Positions 17,512 to 27,381 are shown, counted from the stretch's first letter. The stretch: DNA of 64,000 nt from Roseovarius pelagicus (GCF_025639885.1 NZ_CP106738.1:2976001-3040000), one strand, 5' to 3'. Notes: generated from the letters alone by a model not told the origin. Numbers and translations are program-made.

Positions 17512-19043
17512 GTTTTTTCTCCTTCGATTTCACGGCTCCTCCGGATTATGAATTCATCCAGCGCTTCGCGGATGGCGAGATCCATTTCCGGCGGTTCATA
17601 GCCATCCAGTAGTTGTTTCACGCGGTCTGTTGCGCGTTGGTGCTGCCAGAGCCCGCCTTCGGCTGTCCATTGCTCAAACGTGCCATCATGGGACATGTTG
17701 CCCATCCAAAACGCGGTCTCAAAGTTGTCGTGGGTGTGTTGTGCCCCCAGAAAATGACCGCCCGGCCCGATCTCAAAGAAGGCATCCATCGCCTGCGCGG
17801 CTTCGCTAAAGTCGATACCCTGAGTGAAACGCTGCATGGCGGCGCAGCGGTCGGCGTCCATGACGATCTTTTCATAGCCTGTGGTCAGCAGTCCTTCGAG
17901 GCAGCCGGTGGCGTGGATGATAAAATTTACCCCCGCCATCGTCGCCCCCATCAGCTGCGCCTGACTTTCGTAACCTGCCTGCGCATCGGGGATCTTGGAG
18001 GAGGTCAGGCTGCCGACCGAGTGGAAGGGCAACCCGAGCCTGTCTGCCAATGTCTTGGCACACATCTGGAACTGTGTGCCTTCGGGCGTGCCAAAGGTGG
18101 GCGCACCAGACTTGAGACTGATAGGCGAGAAGAAAGTGCCGAAAACGGCCGGTGCGCCGGGTCGGATCAGTTGGATCAATGCAACTGACGCCATGACCTC
18201 TGCCAGCACTTGCGCAAGCGTGGCGGCAATCGACACAGGCGACATTGCACCGCCCAGAACGAAGGGCGATACGACCGTACATTGCCCGGCTCTGGCGTAT
18301 TCCTTGAGCGCCCAAAGCATGGTCTCGTCCATCACCAGCGGAGCGTTGGTGTTGACCACCGAATAAAGCACGCAGTTGTTTTTGACAAAATCCTCCCCCA
18401 TCGCGATCTTGCACATTTCGATGGTGTCGCGGGCACGTTCGGGAGCGGTCACCGCCCCCATGAAAGGTTTGTCATTCATGGTCAGGTGCGTGTGGGCCAT
18501 ATGCAGGTGACGCAAAGGCACTGGGATATCTACCGGCTCGACCACGACGCCGCCGGAATGGTTTACGGCGCCAAGTTGGTGATGCAGCTTGGTGATGTTT
18601 TTGAAATCCTCGAGTGTTGCATAACGGCGGCCATTTTCCATGTCATGCACGAACGGGCTTCCAAAGCTTGGGGCAAAAACCTGCGCATCGCCACCGATTT
18701 GGATCGACCGTGCCCGGTTGCGAGCGTTTTGGGTAAAGACAGGGGGCGCGGTCTTGATCTTGTCGCGGCACCAGCCGGGGTCGAACCGAACCCGCTCGCC
18801 ATCGACGCGCGCGCCATGTTTGCGAAAGAGTTCCAGCGTTTCAGGGTCGCCGCGAAAATCCATGCCGATCTTGTCCAGAATGCGATCTGCATTTCGCTCG
18901 ATGATCGCTACGGATTCTTCGTTGATCAGGCTGACCGGCCCGATCTGGCGCATGGTATACGGGGCTGCAATGCTCTGGCGGGCTGTTCGGGCTGCCATCC
19001 TCTCGCGTCTGCCGCCTGATCGTCGGGACGTAATCTGAGCCAT
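17508..19043 (-). CDS. Trimethylamine methyltransferase (MttB) superfamily protein, non-pyrrolysine
   Basis: Encodes 511 residues without an internal amber codon, so it belongs to the large MttB group lacking pyrrolysine. Characterised members (MtgB, MtpB, MtcB) move a methyl group from glycine betaine, proline betaine or carnitine to a corrinoid protein. Family features include RYATLEDF, HLHMAHTHLTMNDKPFMG and the glycine-rich barrel end GPGGHFLGAQHT. GGGAGGG precedes the ATG. No corrinoid protein gene is in the window, so the acceptor is missing locally. The class III aminotransferase is translationally coupled downstream, and a LysR gene lies upstream on the same strand. Confidence 0.87.
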   Translation of the reverse strand: MAQITSRRSGGRRERMAARTARQSIAAPYTMRQIGPVSLINEESVAIIERNADRILDKIGMDFRGDPETLELFRKHGARVDGERVRFDPGWCRDKIKTAPPVFTQNARNRARSIQIGGDAQVFAPSFGSPFVHDMENGRRYATLEDFKNITKLHHQLGAVNHSGGVVVEPVDIPVPLRHLHMAHTHLTMNDKPFMGAVTAPERARDTIEMCKIAMGEDFVKNNCVLYSVVNTNAPLVMDETMLWALKEYARAGQCTVVSPFVLGGAMSPVSIAATLAQVLAEVMASVALIQLIRPGAPAVFGTFFSPISLKSGAPTFGTPEGTQFQMCAKTLADRLGLPFHSVGSLTSSKIPDAQAGYESQAQLMGATMAGVNFIIHATGCLEGLLTTGYEKIVMDADRCAAMQRFTQGIDFSEAAQAMDAFFEIGPGGHFLGAQHTHDNFETAFWMGNMSHDGTFEQWTAEGGLWQHQRATDRVKQLLDGYEPPEMDLAIREALDEFIIRRSREIEGEKT

Positions 19044-19119
19044 GTCGGCCCTCCCTTATGGTCTTGTTCAGGTCAAGACATCGCAAGGAATAGCCCGCAG
19101 GCACAGCGAAACTCGCTGC

Positions 19120-19139
19120 CATTACAAATATTAATAATG
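19120..19139. promoter_or_regulatory. A+T-rich inverted repeat upstream of mttB-like gene (candidate LysR site)
   Basis: CATTA at 19120-19124 and TAATG at 19135-19139 form an inverted repeat around an AATATT core. It lies between the LysR gene stop (19144) and the MttB-like start (19043). The layout fits a LysR-family site, but the half-sites are short. Confidence 0.3.
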
Positions 19140-19143
19140 TGAA

Positions 19144-20121
19144 TTAGACGAAATATATTATGTCGTCGGCCACGTCCGGCATCAAACGTTCAAAGCTTTG
19201 CCGCAGGAGATGTCCGCTCTCTTTTGCGATGCTGGCGGGGATATCGTCCAATTGACCTGTGCGTGAAATTGCAACGACCGACCGTTTAAACCCTGCAAAT
19301 GGCAATGGCTCAATCCGCAAGTTCATGCCCTCGGCCACAGCGTCGATCAGTAGGGTCGGAGTGAGGATGGCAAAGCATTTCCCCGTCGCCACACCCGCCA
19401 CGACCATTGACGCGCGGTCTGCTTCCATCAGGCGCGGTAGATCCAGACGGCACCTCTGAAGATGTTGATCTGTACGGCGCCCGACCGGCGCATCGGAGCC
19501 GAACCGAACCAATGAAAGCCGCTTGGAAACTTCGACGATATCATCGGCGGGCCCATCGTAACTCTTTGGTAAAACTAGGTAAAAAGGTTCTTCAATGATG
19601 GGGATGCAGTCATAATCTGTCACGTCAAACTGCGGGTCAGAGGTGATTGCGATATCAACGTTCCGGGCGTTCAAGGCAATCTGGTGATCGGTTGATATAC
19701 CTGCGGAAAGGCTGAGTTCAGGAATTTTCATATCCTTGCGCACAACATCCAGCAATCCGGGGGTTAGCGTGGTGGCGACCGAAGCCAGTAATGCAATCCT
19801 CAGGATCGGGATCGAGCTGGACTGGATATGACGCAATTCAGCGCGCAATTCCTCGACTTCGTTAAGAATGCGTAACGCCCTACGCCGCAATACGTCACCG
19901 GAATGGGTCAGTTCAATGGGTCGTTGGGTCCGGTTGAACAGGGGCGCGTGCAGTGCCCATTCCAGCTTTTTCAGTTGTTGCGACACCGCCGATTGCGTCA
20001 TCCCGAGGCTGGCAGCCGCAGCGGTAACGTGCCGTGAATCGGACACGGCCATGAAAACCTCGAATGCGCGGATCAGGTTAACGTCCTTTTCTGACTGCTT
20101 TCTCTTCATTTTGCGCTGCAT
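19144..20121 (-). CDS. LysR family transcriptional regulator
   Basis: Encodes 325 residues. The N-terminal winged helix-turn-helix is clear: LIRAFEVFMAVSDSRHVTAA, then ASLGMTQSAVSQQLKKLEW. The remainder is the two-lobed ligand domain. A start at the fifth codon (MKRKQS) is an alternative. It lies 100 bases upstream of the MttB-like gene on the same strand and is divergent from the GlxA-type regulator, so it is a candidate regulator of the methylamine genes. Confidence 0.9.
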   Translation of the reverse strand: MQRKMKRKQSEKDVNLIRAFEVFMAVSDSRHVTAAAASLGMTQSAVSQQLKKLEWALHAPLFNRTQRPIELTHSGDVLRRRALRILNEVEELRAELRHIQSSSIPILRIALLASVATTLTPGLLDVVRKDMKIPELSLSAGISTDHQIALNARNVDIAITSDPQFDVTDYDCIPIIEEPFYLVLPKSYDGPADDIVEVSKRLSLVRFGSDAPVGRRTDQHLQRCRLDLPRLMEADRASMVVAGVATGKCFAILTPTLLIDAVAEGMNLRIEPLPFAGFKRSVVAISRTGQLDDIPASIAKESGHLLRQSFERLMPDVADDIIYFV

Positions 20122-20239
20122 CTAATAAGTGTTTCTAATTACATCTCTGATTTCTTGATCGAATCCTTCTGTCAGTCAATCCTCCGGATGATTTTCACGA
20201 ACAGCCCAACTGCGGGCCGCAGCAGAAGGTGAGCGTCAG

Positions 20240-21277
20240 ATGAACATGCAAGTCCGACACAGGCCGGATCACGGCAACCAGATCCAGCCATCCCGATGTG
20301 AAACGTCCGAGACAGCCGCGCAAACCGTGCTGATCGCGCTGTTGCCGGGATTTCACCTGACCGAGCTATCCGCCTGTCTGGATATTTTTGCCACCGCGAA
20401 TGAATGCGCGGGCCGCGCCATCTTTGAGACGCATGTTGTGTCCCCGGTCGGCGGGTGCATGACGTCTTCGACGGGCCTCGGCGTGAGCGCCGAAGACATC
20501 GGAATGCTAAAGACGCGCGCGGATTACATTATCATACCAGGCTGCGCCATCGCCGGGGATACGATGGAAACGCTGCGGCGATTACTGCGGACATATCAGC
20601 AGTTTTCTCGCCACATTATCGCGCTTTCCAGCGTGGTGGACCTGTTGGTGCGGCTTCGGGTGTTGGAAGAGACTGATGTCAGCGCGCACTGGAATTTTAG
20701 CCACCCCGCTCAGGATTACGCTGTACCGGCCAACCGTAAACTGTTTCACCGCTCGGGCCGTTATATCACTTCGGCCGGCTTTTTGGGGACCTATGACCTG
20801 CTCTTGCATTTGATCGCCAAGCAGCATGGCTGGTTTCTGGCTGGCGAGGTGTCCGACAGGATGATCAAGGGGGAAATCAGGTATGAAGACGCCCCGCAGC
20901 GTCGCCATATCAATCAGCGTATCCGTGCAAAACACAAAGGGCTGGCCGCTGCGATTGGTCTGATCGAGGAGAACCTTGAGAGCCCGGTCCCGATTTCGGA
21001 TCTTGCCCGTGCGGCGGGCTACAGCGTGCGCCAATTGGAACGTGAATTTAGTAAATACTACGGCCTGCCGCCGGGGCGCTATTACAAGAATCGCCGCCTT
21101 GATCGGGCCAAGGCACAGATCGAACAGACTGCAATGCCTGTCATTGAAATCGCTTTGGCCAACGGGTTCGAGTCGACTTCGCATTTCTCGAAATCGTTTT
21201 CACAACGCTATGGTCGCAGCCCGTATCGGTTGCGCAAAACGTGCCTTGGCACCCCGGTAGGGCATGATGACCATTAG
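20240..21277 (+). CDS. GlxA family transcriptional regulator (DJ-1/PfpI domain plus AraC helix-turn-helix)
   Basis: Encodes 345 residues. Residues about 30-190 form a class I glutamine amidotransferase-like (DJ-1/PfpI) ligand domain, and residues about 235-335 an AraC DNA-binding domain (PISDLARAAGYSVRQLEREF, then GFESTSHFSKSFSQRYG). The nucleophile-elbow cysteine of true amidases is not evident, since the elbow region reads IALSSVVDLL, in keeping with a sensor role. Relatives such as GbdR and CdhR respond to glycine betaine or carnitine metabolites. It precedes two demethylase genes on the same strand, so control of them is likely. Confidence 0.88.
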   Translation: MNMQVRHRPDHGNQIQPSRCETSETAAQTVLIALLPGFHLTELSACLDIFATANECAGRAIFETHVVSPVGGCMTSSTGLGVSAEDIGMLKTRADYIIIPGCAIAGDTMETLRRLLRTYQQFSRHIIALSSVVDLLVRLRVLEETDVSAHWNFSHPAQDYAVPANRKLFHRSGRYITSAGFLGTYDLLLHLIAKQHGWFLAGEVSDRMIKGEIRYEDAPQRRHINQRIRAKHKGLAAAIGLIEENLESPVPISDLARAAGYSVRQLEREFSKYYGLPPGRYYKNRRLDRAKAQIEQTAMPVIEIALANGFESTSHFSKSFSQRYGRSPYRLRKTCLGTPVGHDDH

Positions 21278-21376
21278 CCGCCCTACTGAACAGCAGCAGA
21301 GTTTCTTACGGCTTTGGATACAGCTTGTGCCTGCCAACTCGCCCACAGCAAATGCCCTGATGGAGTGCATGGACGT

Positions 21377-23764
21377 ATGAAAAATATCATCATTATCGGC
21401 GGCGGCGCGATTGGTCTGTCACTGGCCTATCATCTGGCCGGGCGGGCACATGTCACGCTGTTGGAACGCAACCAATTGACCAGCGGCACCAGTTGGCATG
21501 CGGCGGGCATTGTTGGCCCGCTGCGCGCCTCTGCGAATATGACAAAGCTTGCCATGTATGCGGGCGAGCTTTTTCCGAAGCTGGAAGAGGAAACCGGGCT
21601 GTCGACCGGCTATCGCCAGACCGGAGGGTATTGGCTGGCGCGCGAGGATGCGCGGATGGACGAACTGCACCGGATCGCTGCACTGGGCCGTCACTTTGGG
21701 CTGGGCGCCAGCATAATTGCGCCTGATGACATCGGGTTGCCGTCTATGAACGCCGACGGGTTGGTAGGTGCGCTGCGGGTCGAGCAAGATGCCAATGTCA
21801 ATCCGGTTGACCTGTGTATGGCTTATGCCAAGGCGGCGCGCGCGAAAGGCGCCGTGATCCGTGAAGAGGTACGGGTTGCGAGCCTGTTGATCGAAAACGG
21901 CACTGCCAAGGGGGTAACACTGGAGGACGGCACCGAGATGCTGGCCGACAGCGTGGCGCTATGTGCCGGTGCGTGGTCCAAAAAGCTGGCTGATGCTGCC
22001 GGTGTCGCGCTGCCCCTTCAGGCGGTCGAGCATATGTATGTCGTTACCGAACCCATGTCTGATCTGCCTGCGCCCTATCCTGTGTTGAGGGATCTGGACC
22101 GAGGTTTTTATGTGAAGGGCGACGCGGGGAAACTGGTGATTGGCGGGTTCGAACCGGATGCGAAAGTGTGGGATGCCTTTGGTCCCGAAGGTGATCGCCC
22201 CTTTTTGGAAATGCCCGAAGATTGGGATCAGTTCCTGCCTTTCATGGAAGGTGCGCTGGATTTGATCCCGGCGCTGGTCGACACCGGTATTCAGCATTTT
22301 ATGAACGGGCCAGAGAGTTTTACCAACGACACCCGTCCCTATATCGGACAGACGCCAAATGTGGATGGGTTGTTTGTGGCTGCGGGGATGAACTCTGTCG
22401 GGGTCATGTCGTCTGCGGGGATTGGCCATGTTCTGTCTGACTGGATGGTGAATGACACAGCCCCGGTCGACCTGTGGGAGGTGGATGTGGCACGGGTTGA
22501 TCCATTGACGGCTGCCGCGTCCCATATCGAGAGTCGCATGAAAGAGGCGGTTGCCGATTCCTTTAGCCTGCATTGGCCGTTTAAGCAGCCTAAGGCGGGC
22601 AGGGGGCTGCGCAAATCGGCGCTGCATGATCATTGGCGTGTCGCTGGTGCCCAGTTTGGCCTGACTGCGGGGTGGGAACGGGGGCTGTGGTACGCTCAAG
22701 ACGAGGCTGAAATGGGTTTACCCTATTCGGTGGGCGATCAGTCTTGGTATCCGATCATCCGGCGTGAGGCAGCCCAGATGAGCGACGGCGCGGCGCTGGT
22801 CGATCTGTCGCCCTTTGGCAAATACGAGATCGAGGGGCCCGATGCGCTGTCGCTGTTGCAATCGCTCGCTTGCGCCAACGTGGATATGGAAAACGGTTGT
22901 GCTGTCTATACGCCGCTGCTGAATGCCAAGGGTGGGATCGAGGCGGATGTCACCATCGCCCGGATCACCGAGGCCCGATTTCGCATGACTTCGGCAGCGG
23001 CACTTCGGCAAAAGGACCTTGCTTGGCTTCGCCGTCACAGTGCCGGGTTGAATGTCAGCGTGACAGATCGCACCGAGGACGAAGTTGTGATCGGCGTCAT
23101 GGGCGCGGGAGCGCGGGCAGCTCTGGCTGCGCTGTCGGATGACGATTGGCACAATTTCCCGTTTTCCACCCGGAAGGACGTGACCGTGGCCGGCGTCGCA
23201 ATGACGGCGTTGCGTGTCAGTTTTGTCGGTGAACTGGGTTGGGAGCTGTATATCAGCGCGGATCAGGGCGGCCCGGTTTTTGACGCGCTTTATCGCAATG
23301 GGGCACGCCCGTTAGGATTTTATGCGCTGGATGGGTGCCGCATCGAAAAGGGCTTTAAACATTGGGGCCATGATCTGAGCACGGATATTACACCGCTTGA
23401 GGCCGGGCTGGGATTCACGATTGACTGGACCAAGTCCTTTATCGGCAAAGAGGCACTGCTGGCGCAGAAAGCGCATGGGTTGATGCGCCGCCAAGTGATG
23501 TTCGATCTGCCAACGCATCCTCTTGTTTTGCATGACGAGCCGGTTTGGGAAAAGGGCCGTATCGTTGGTCTGACAACAAGTGGCGCGCGGGGGGCGCGTA
23601 CCGGACGGACGCTGGCGCTGGCGATGATTGACATCGCACCCGGCGAGAAGCTGACCGAGAGCCAGACACGGCATTTTGAAATCGAAATTGCGGGGCAGCG
23701 CCATCCGGCCAATCTGCTGATGCGCCCGCCCTTTGATCCGACAGGGGAAAGGATGCGCGGATGA
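21377..23764 (+). CDS. FAD-dependent oxidoreductase/GcvT fusion, dimethylglycine or sarcosine dehydrogenase-like (1)
   Basis: About 795 residues. The N-terminal DAO-type FAD domain has GGGAIGLSLAYHLAG; SGTSWHAAG contains the His that carries covalent FAD in this family. A linker domain and then a GcvT aminomethyltransferase half follow (from about residue 430, with FVGELGWELYIS and RIEKGFKHWG). Such enzymes oxidise N-methyl groups and can pass the one-carbon unit to tetrahydrofolate. The ATG at 21377 gives the correct N terminus; the frame runs to 21314 upstream without support. Its stop overlaps the next gene start by 4 bases, so the two paralogues are co-translated. Confidence 0.88.
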   Translation: MKNIIIIGGGAIGLSLAYHLAGRAHVTLLERNQLTSGTSWHAAGIVGPLRASANMTKLAMYAGELFPKLEEETGLSTGYRQTGGYWLAREDARMDELHRIAALGRHFGLGASIIAPDDIGLPSMNADGLVGALRVEQDANVNPVDLCMAYAKAARAKGAVIREEVRVASLLIENGTAKGVTLEDGTEMLADSVALCAGAWSKKLADAAGVALPLQAVEHMYVVTEPMSDLPAPYPVLRDLDRGFYVKGDAGKLVIGGFEPDAKVWDAFGPEGDRPFLEMPEDWDQFLPFMEGALDLIPALVDTGIQHFMNGPESFTNDTRPYIGQTPNVDGLFVAAGMNSVGVMSSAGIGHVLSDWMVNDTAPVDLWEVDVARVDPLTAAASHIESRMKEAVADSFSLHWPFKQPKAGRGLRKSALHDHWRVAGAQFGLTAGWERGLWYAQDEAEMGLPYSVGDQSWYPIIRREAAQMSDGAALVDLSPFGKYEIEGPDALSLLQSLACANVDMENGCAVYTPLLNAKGGIEADVTIARITEARFRMTSAAALRQKDLAWLRRHSAGLNVSVTDRTEDEVVIGVMGAGARAALAALSDDDWHNFPFSTRKDVTVAGVAMTALRVSFVGELGWELYISADQGGPVFDALYRNGARPLGFYALDGCRIEKGFKHWGHDLSTDITPLEAGLGFTIDWTKSFIGKEALLAQKAHGLMRRQVMFDLPTHPLVLHDEPVWEKGRIVGLTTSGARGARTGRTLALAMIDIAPGEKLTESQTRHFEIEIAGQRHPANLLMRPPFDPTGERMRG

Positions 23765-26166
23765 GCGCGACCAACGCACAGGTATTGATCATAGGCGGCG
23801 GCGCGATGGGCGTGTCGCTTATGTACCATCTGGTCAAGGCCGGATGGTCGGATGTGGTGCTGACCGAAAAGAACGATCTGACACATGGATCTACATGGCA
23901 TGCGGCTGGGTTATGCACGCATTTCGCGCATAACCCCACTATTCAGGAGTTGCGCGCGACCTCTGTGCGGCTCTACCGCGATATTCTGCCCGAGGAAACC
24001 GGCGGAACCTGTGGTTTTCATCCGTCGGGCGCGATGCGGATCACCAGCAATCCCGATCGGATGGATGAATTCGCCCATGTGGCCGGGCTGAGCCGTTTCA
24101 CTGGATATGACCTGCAGATGCTGACGCCGGATGATGTTGAGCGCCTGCATCCGCTGGCCCGTACTGACGGCCTCTTGGGGGGTATTTTCGAACCGGATGA
24201 CGGCCACGTGGACCCAAGCCTGGCGACCAACGCAATGGCGCAGGTTGCCCGCAAGAACGGTGCGACGATTCTGCGGTATAACCCTGTGACGTCGATCCGG
24301 CGTGAGGACGGCATTTGGGTCGTTGAAACCGAAAAGACCACCATTCACGCCCGGCATATCGTCAATGCAGCAGGTACGTGGGGCTGGGAAATCGGTCACA
24401 TGATGGGGCTTAATATTCCGTCAGTGCCGATGCTGCATCAATATCTGGTGACGGATACGGTGCAAGCTGTGTCAGACCGGATTGCGCAAGGCCAGCCCGA
24501 ACTGCCGATGATCCGCGACCCCGAAGAAAGCTGGTATGTCCGTCAGGAGCGAGATGGGCTGATCCTTGGGCCGTATGAGAAAAACGCCGAGGCGTGGTCG
24601 ATTGACGGCTGCCCGCCGGATTTTGGTGCCGACCTGATGCCGCCCGATCTGGATCGTGTGGAAGATATAATCTTGGCGGCAATGACGCGCATTCCGGCGT
24701 TGGCGACTGGTGGCGTCAAATCAGTCGTCAATGGCCCGATCACGTTTACCCCTGACGCCAATCCGCTGATCGGCCCGGCGCATGGGCTGGCGAATGCGTG
24801 GTTGCTGACCGGCTCTTCTATGGGCGTGATGGAGGGCGGTGGCGCGGGCTGGTTTCTGGCCCATTGGATGACCTACGGCGCGCCGCCGATGGATGCGCTC
24901 GCGGTGGACAGTCGCCGCTTTGGTAGCTGGGTTGATCGCGATTACCGGGTTAAGAAGGCCATCGAATGTTTCGGTTTGCAATTCGGTGTGCATTATCCGT
25001 ACGAAGAACGCCCCGCCGCGCGCGACAAACGCCTGTCACCCATTCATGACCTGCTACTTGAACGCGGTGCGGTGATGGGGGTCGCGTATGGTTGGGAACG
25101 GCCCAACTGGTTCTCAAACAAGCGCGGCGACGAGGCGATCCCCAGCTTTCGCCGGACCAACTGGTTTCAGCCGGTGGCACAAGAATGTGAATGCGTCACG
25201 AGCGCCGTAGGGTTGGCCGATATGTCGGTCTTTTCCAAGTTCGAGGTGACGGGGCCGGATGCACGCGCCTTTCTGGACAGTATCGGAGCCAACCGCGCAC
25301 CAAAACCGGGGCGCATTGGTCTGACCCATGTGTTGAGCCCCGCAGGCGGTACAGAATCCGAATTCACGGTGGCCGCGATTGGCGAAACGCAATTTTATCT
25401 GACCAGCGCCGCCGCCGCCGAGGAACGCGATTACGATATTCTGCGCGCGCGGGCCGATGGGTTCGACGTGACGATCACTCGGGTCACAGAGAGCTATGGT
25501 GTGCTGGGCTTGATGGGGCCCAATGCCCGCGCCTTGCTGGAGGATTTGACCCAAGACGGGCTAGGCAAATGGTTGAGCGTCAGCCAGATCACTGTGTCGG
25601 GTATTTCCGTGCGTGCGATGCGCGTGTCCTATGTCGGAGAGTTGGGCTGGGAGTTGCATGTCGCGGCAGATCAGATGCGCGCGTTGTTTCTTGCCTTGGA
25701 GCAGGCGGGCAAAGCCTATGGGCTGGGCCTGTTTGGGGCCTATGCCATCAATGCCATGCGGCTGGAGAAAGGCTATCGTGGGTGGGGCACGGAATTCACG
25801 ACCGAGCGCAGCCCGGCAGAAACCGGGGTGGGTCCACTGATCAAGATGGATCACGATTTCATCGGCAAAGCGGCGCTGGCTGACAGAATGGCCTCGGACG
25901 ATCGTTGGGACATGGTGCTGCTTGAGATCGAGAGCGGTGATGTTGACCCGTTTTATGCCCACGCCGTGCTACAAGATGACCGGGTGGTTGGCGTGGTGAC
26001 ATCGGCGGCCTACGGTTATCGCACGGGCAAAACTCTGGCGCTGGCCTATTTGCGGGACCGCCACGCGCGCGACAACCTGACGATTAGCCTATTGGGCACG
26101 TCCCGAGCTGCCACCATTCTAGACACCCCGCCCTTTGACCCGAGCAATACACGGATGAAAGAGTGA
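23761..26166 (+). CDS. FAD-dependent oxidoreductase/GcvT fusion, dimethylglycine or sarcosine dehydrogenase-like (2)
   Basis: Encodes 801 residues with the same plan as the preceding gene: GGGAMGVSLMYHLVKAGW FAD loop, HGSTWHAAGL flavin-linking His, and a C-terminal GcvT half with VGELGWELHVAADQ and NAMRLEKGYRGWGTE. It begins inside the stop codon of its paralogue. Two consecutive, clearly diverged copies suggest two successive demethylations or two substrates. Together with the MttB-like protein and choline dehydrogenase this fits stepwise breakdown of quaternary amines, though the exact substrate is not shown. Confidence 0.88.
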   Translation: MSATNAQVLIIGGGAMGVSLMYHLVKAGWSDVVLTEKNDLTHGSTWHAAGLCTHFAHNPTIQELRATSVRLYRDILPEETGGTCGFHPSGAMRITSNPDRMDEFAHVAGLSRFTGYDLQMLTPDDVERLHPLARTDGLLGGIFEPDDGHVDPSLATNAMAQVARKNGATILRYNPVTSIRREDGIWVVETEKTTIHARHIVNAAGTWGWEIGHMMGLNIPSVPMLHQYLVTDTVQAVSDRIAQGQPELPMIRDPEESWYVRQERDGLILGPYEKNAEAWSIDGCPPDFGADLMPPDLDRVEDIILAAMTRIPALATGGVKSVVNGPITFTPDANPLIGPAHGLANAWLLTGSSMGVMEGGGAGWFLAHWMTYGAPPMDALAVDSRRFGSWVDRDYRVKKAIECFGLQFGVHYPYEERPAARDKRLSPIHDLLLERGAVMGVAYGWERPNWFSNKRGDEAIPSFRRTNWFQPVAQECECVTSAVGLADMSVFSKFEVTGPDARAFLDSIGANRAPKPGRIGLTHVLSPAGGTESEFTVAAIGETQFYLTSAAAAEERDYDILRARADGFDVTITRVTESYGVLGLMGPNARALLEDLTQDGLGKWLSVSQITVSGISVRAMRVSYVGELGWELHVAADQMRALFLALEQAGKAYGLGLFGAYAINAMRLEKGYRGWGTEFTTERSPAETGVGPLIKMDHDFIGKAALADRMASDDRWDMVLLEIESGDVDPFYAHAVLQDDRVVGVVTSAAYGYRTGKTLALAYLRDRHARDNLTISLLGTSRAATILDTPPFDPSNTRMKE

Positions 26167-26283
26167 GGTGGCGGTGCATTGGAAGCGGACGCAGATTTCG
26201 CCCTATCGTGCGTGTCGTAAGCGCCGCGTCGGGGGCTAAATCCGCGTTGATCCATGCCGGACAATTTTTGGGCGTGGCAAGCG

Positions 26284-27195
26284 TCACTTCTCCCAGTGGG
26301 GCACCCAATCGCCGTCCATCTGAAGTGACACGCCTGCGGCATCTTCTTCCAGCTTTACCACGTGCAATTCTCCCTTTTCCCCGCCATAGGCAAGCCGCGC
26401 CTTTTCGAACCGCTGTTGAACGAGACGTGTAAGGCTGGACTCGGTGCCTGCTGCATCGCAGGCACTAACGATAAGGCCCAAGTCTTTCTTGCACAGATCA
26501 AGCGTGAATGATGGATCATAATGCCCGGCAAAAACCGAAGGAGCATCATGATGCAGGCACCAGCTGTCAGAGGCGCCGAGGCTGAGTGCGGGCCACAAGT
26601 TAGATAGATCAACGCCCGATTTGACACCCATAACCAAGGCTTCGCCCATGGCAGTGGCATGGATGGCCCACAACTGATTTGAGCATAGTTTGGTGATTGC
26701 TCCTGTGCCGTTGCCACCCATGTAATAAACCGGCCCCATCAATTCCATCACCGGACGCGCCCGCTCTACCGCAGCTTCATCTCCGCCAGCGAATTGGGTC
26801 ATCTTTCCGGCGCGTGCGCCATCGACCGCGCCCGTCACGGGTGCGTCAATTGCAAATGCGCCCTTCGCAGCGACCGCGTCGGCCAAAGCCTTGCCGCCTT
26901 CTGGCGAATTGGTGGTCATATCGACCCAAATCTGATCCTTGCGAATTTCTTGGAGAATACCGTTTTCACCGCGCACAACGCTTTCGATCTCTTTGGGGCC
27001 AAATACCATCGTAAAGATGATGTCACATCCCTTGGTGGCATCTGCTGCAGTGTTCGCCCATGTCGCGCCCATGGCCAAATGTTCTGCGCCGCGACTTTTG
27101 TCGAGGTCGCATACCGTCAGGTCATGCCCGCCTTTTATCAGATTCAGCGCGGCTGCACCGCCCATGGTTCCCAGTCCGATAAATCCGATTTTCAT
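26284..27195 (-). CDS. NAD(P)-dependent oxidoreductase, 3-hydroxyisobutyrate dehydrogenase family
   Basis: Encodes 303 residues. It has the GFIGLGTMGGAAALNL nucleotide loop, the substrate loop DAPVTGAVDGARAGKMT and the catalytic Lys region (NQLWAIHATAMGEAL, preceded by a TKLCSN stretch). The family oxidises beta-hydroxy acids or reduces semialdehydes such as tartronate semialdehyde. CAGGAG precedes the ATG. It is divergent from choline dehydrogenase across a region holding two palindromes, so the two genes may share control. Confidence 0.88.
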   Translation of the reverse strand: MKIGFIGLGTMGGAAALNLIKGGHDLTVCDLDKSRGAEHLAMGATWANTAADATKGCDIIFTMVFGPKEIESVVRGENGILQEIRKDQIWVDMTTNSPEGGKALADAVAAKGAFAIDAPVTGAVDGARAGKMTQFAGGDEAAVERARPVMELMGPVYYMGGNGTGAITKLCSNQLWAIHATAMGEALVMGVKSGVDLSNLWPALSLGASDSWCLHHDAPSVFAGHYDPSFTLDLCKKDLGLIVSACDAAGTESSLTRLVQQRFEKARLAYGGEKGELHVVKLEEDAAGVSLQMDGDWVPHWEK

Positions 27196-27265
27196 TCACA
27201 AAACTCCTGTGAGGATCCGCATTTAAAGCCGCCGATTTGGGCGCTTGATTGGTACTAACTGTTAA

Positions 27266-27305
27266 TTGCATGATCATGCAACATGTGAATTGCACGATCA
27301 TGCAA
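27266..27305. promoter_or_regulatory. Twin 16-bp palindromic operators in the betA divergent promoter
   Basis: TTGCATGATCATGCAA (27266-27281) is a perfect palindrome. TTGCACGATCATGCAA (27290-27305) is the same sequence with one base changed. Their centres are 24 bases apart, so two dimers would bind with about two helix turns between them. They lie between the divergent dehydrogenase (start 27195) and betA (start 27382). The TetR-family BetI gene just downstream of betA is the obvious candidate binder. Confidence 0.75.
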
Positions 27306-27381
27306 TAAATGCTAGCAGTGCCTCATTCGCGGCGACAGGGCAGCCTGTGCCAATCACCCAAGCGCAACAGGATATTGTGAA

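Noticed and set aside
17508..19043. Possible pyrrolysine-containing MttB
   Set aside because: The frame is complete without any in-frame TAG, so pyrrolysine is not encoded; the gene is a non-pyrrolysine homologue.
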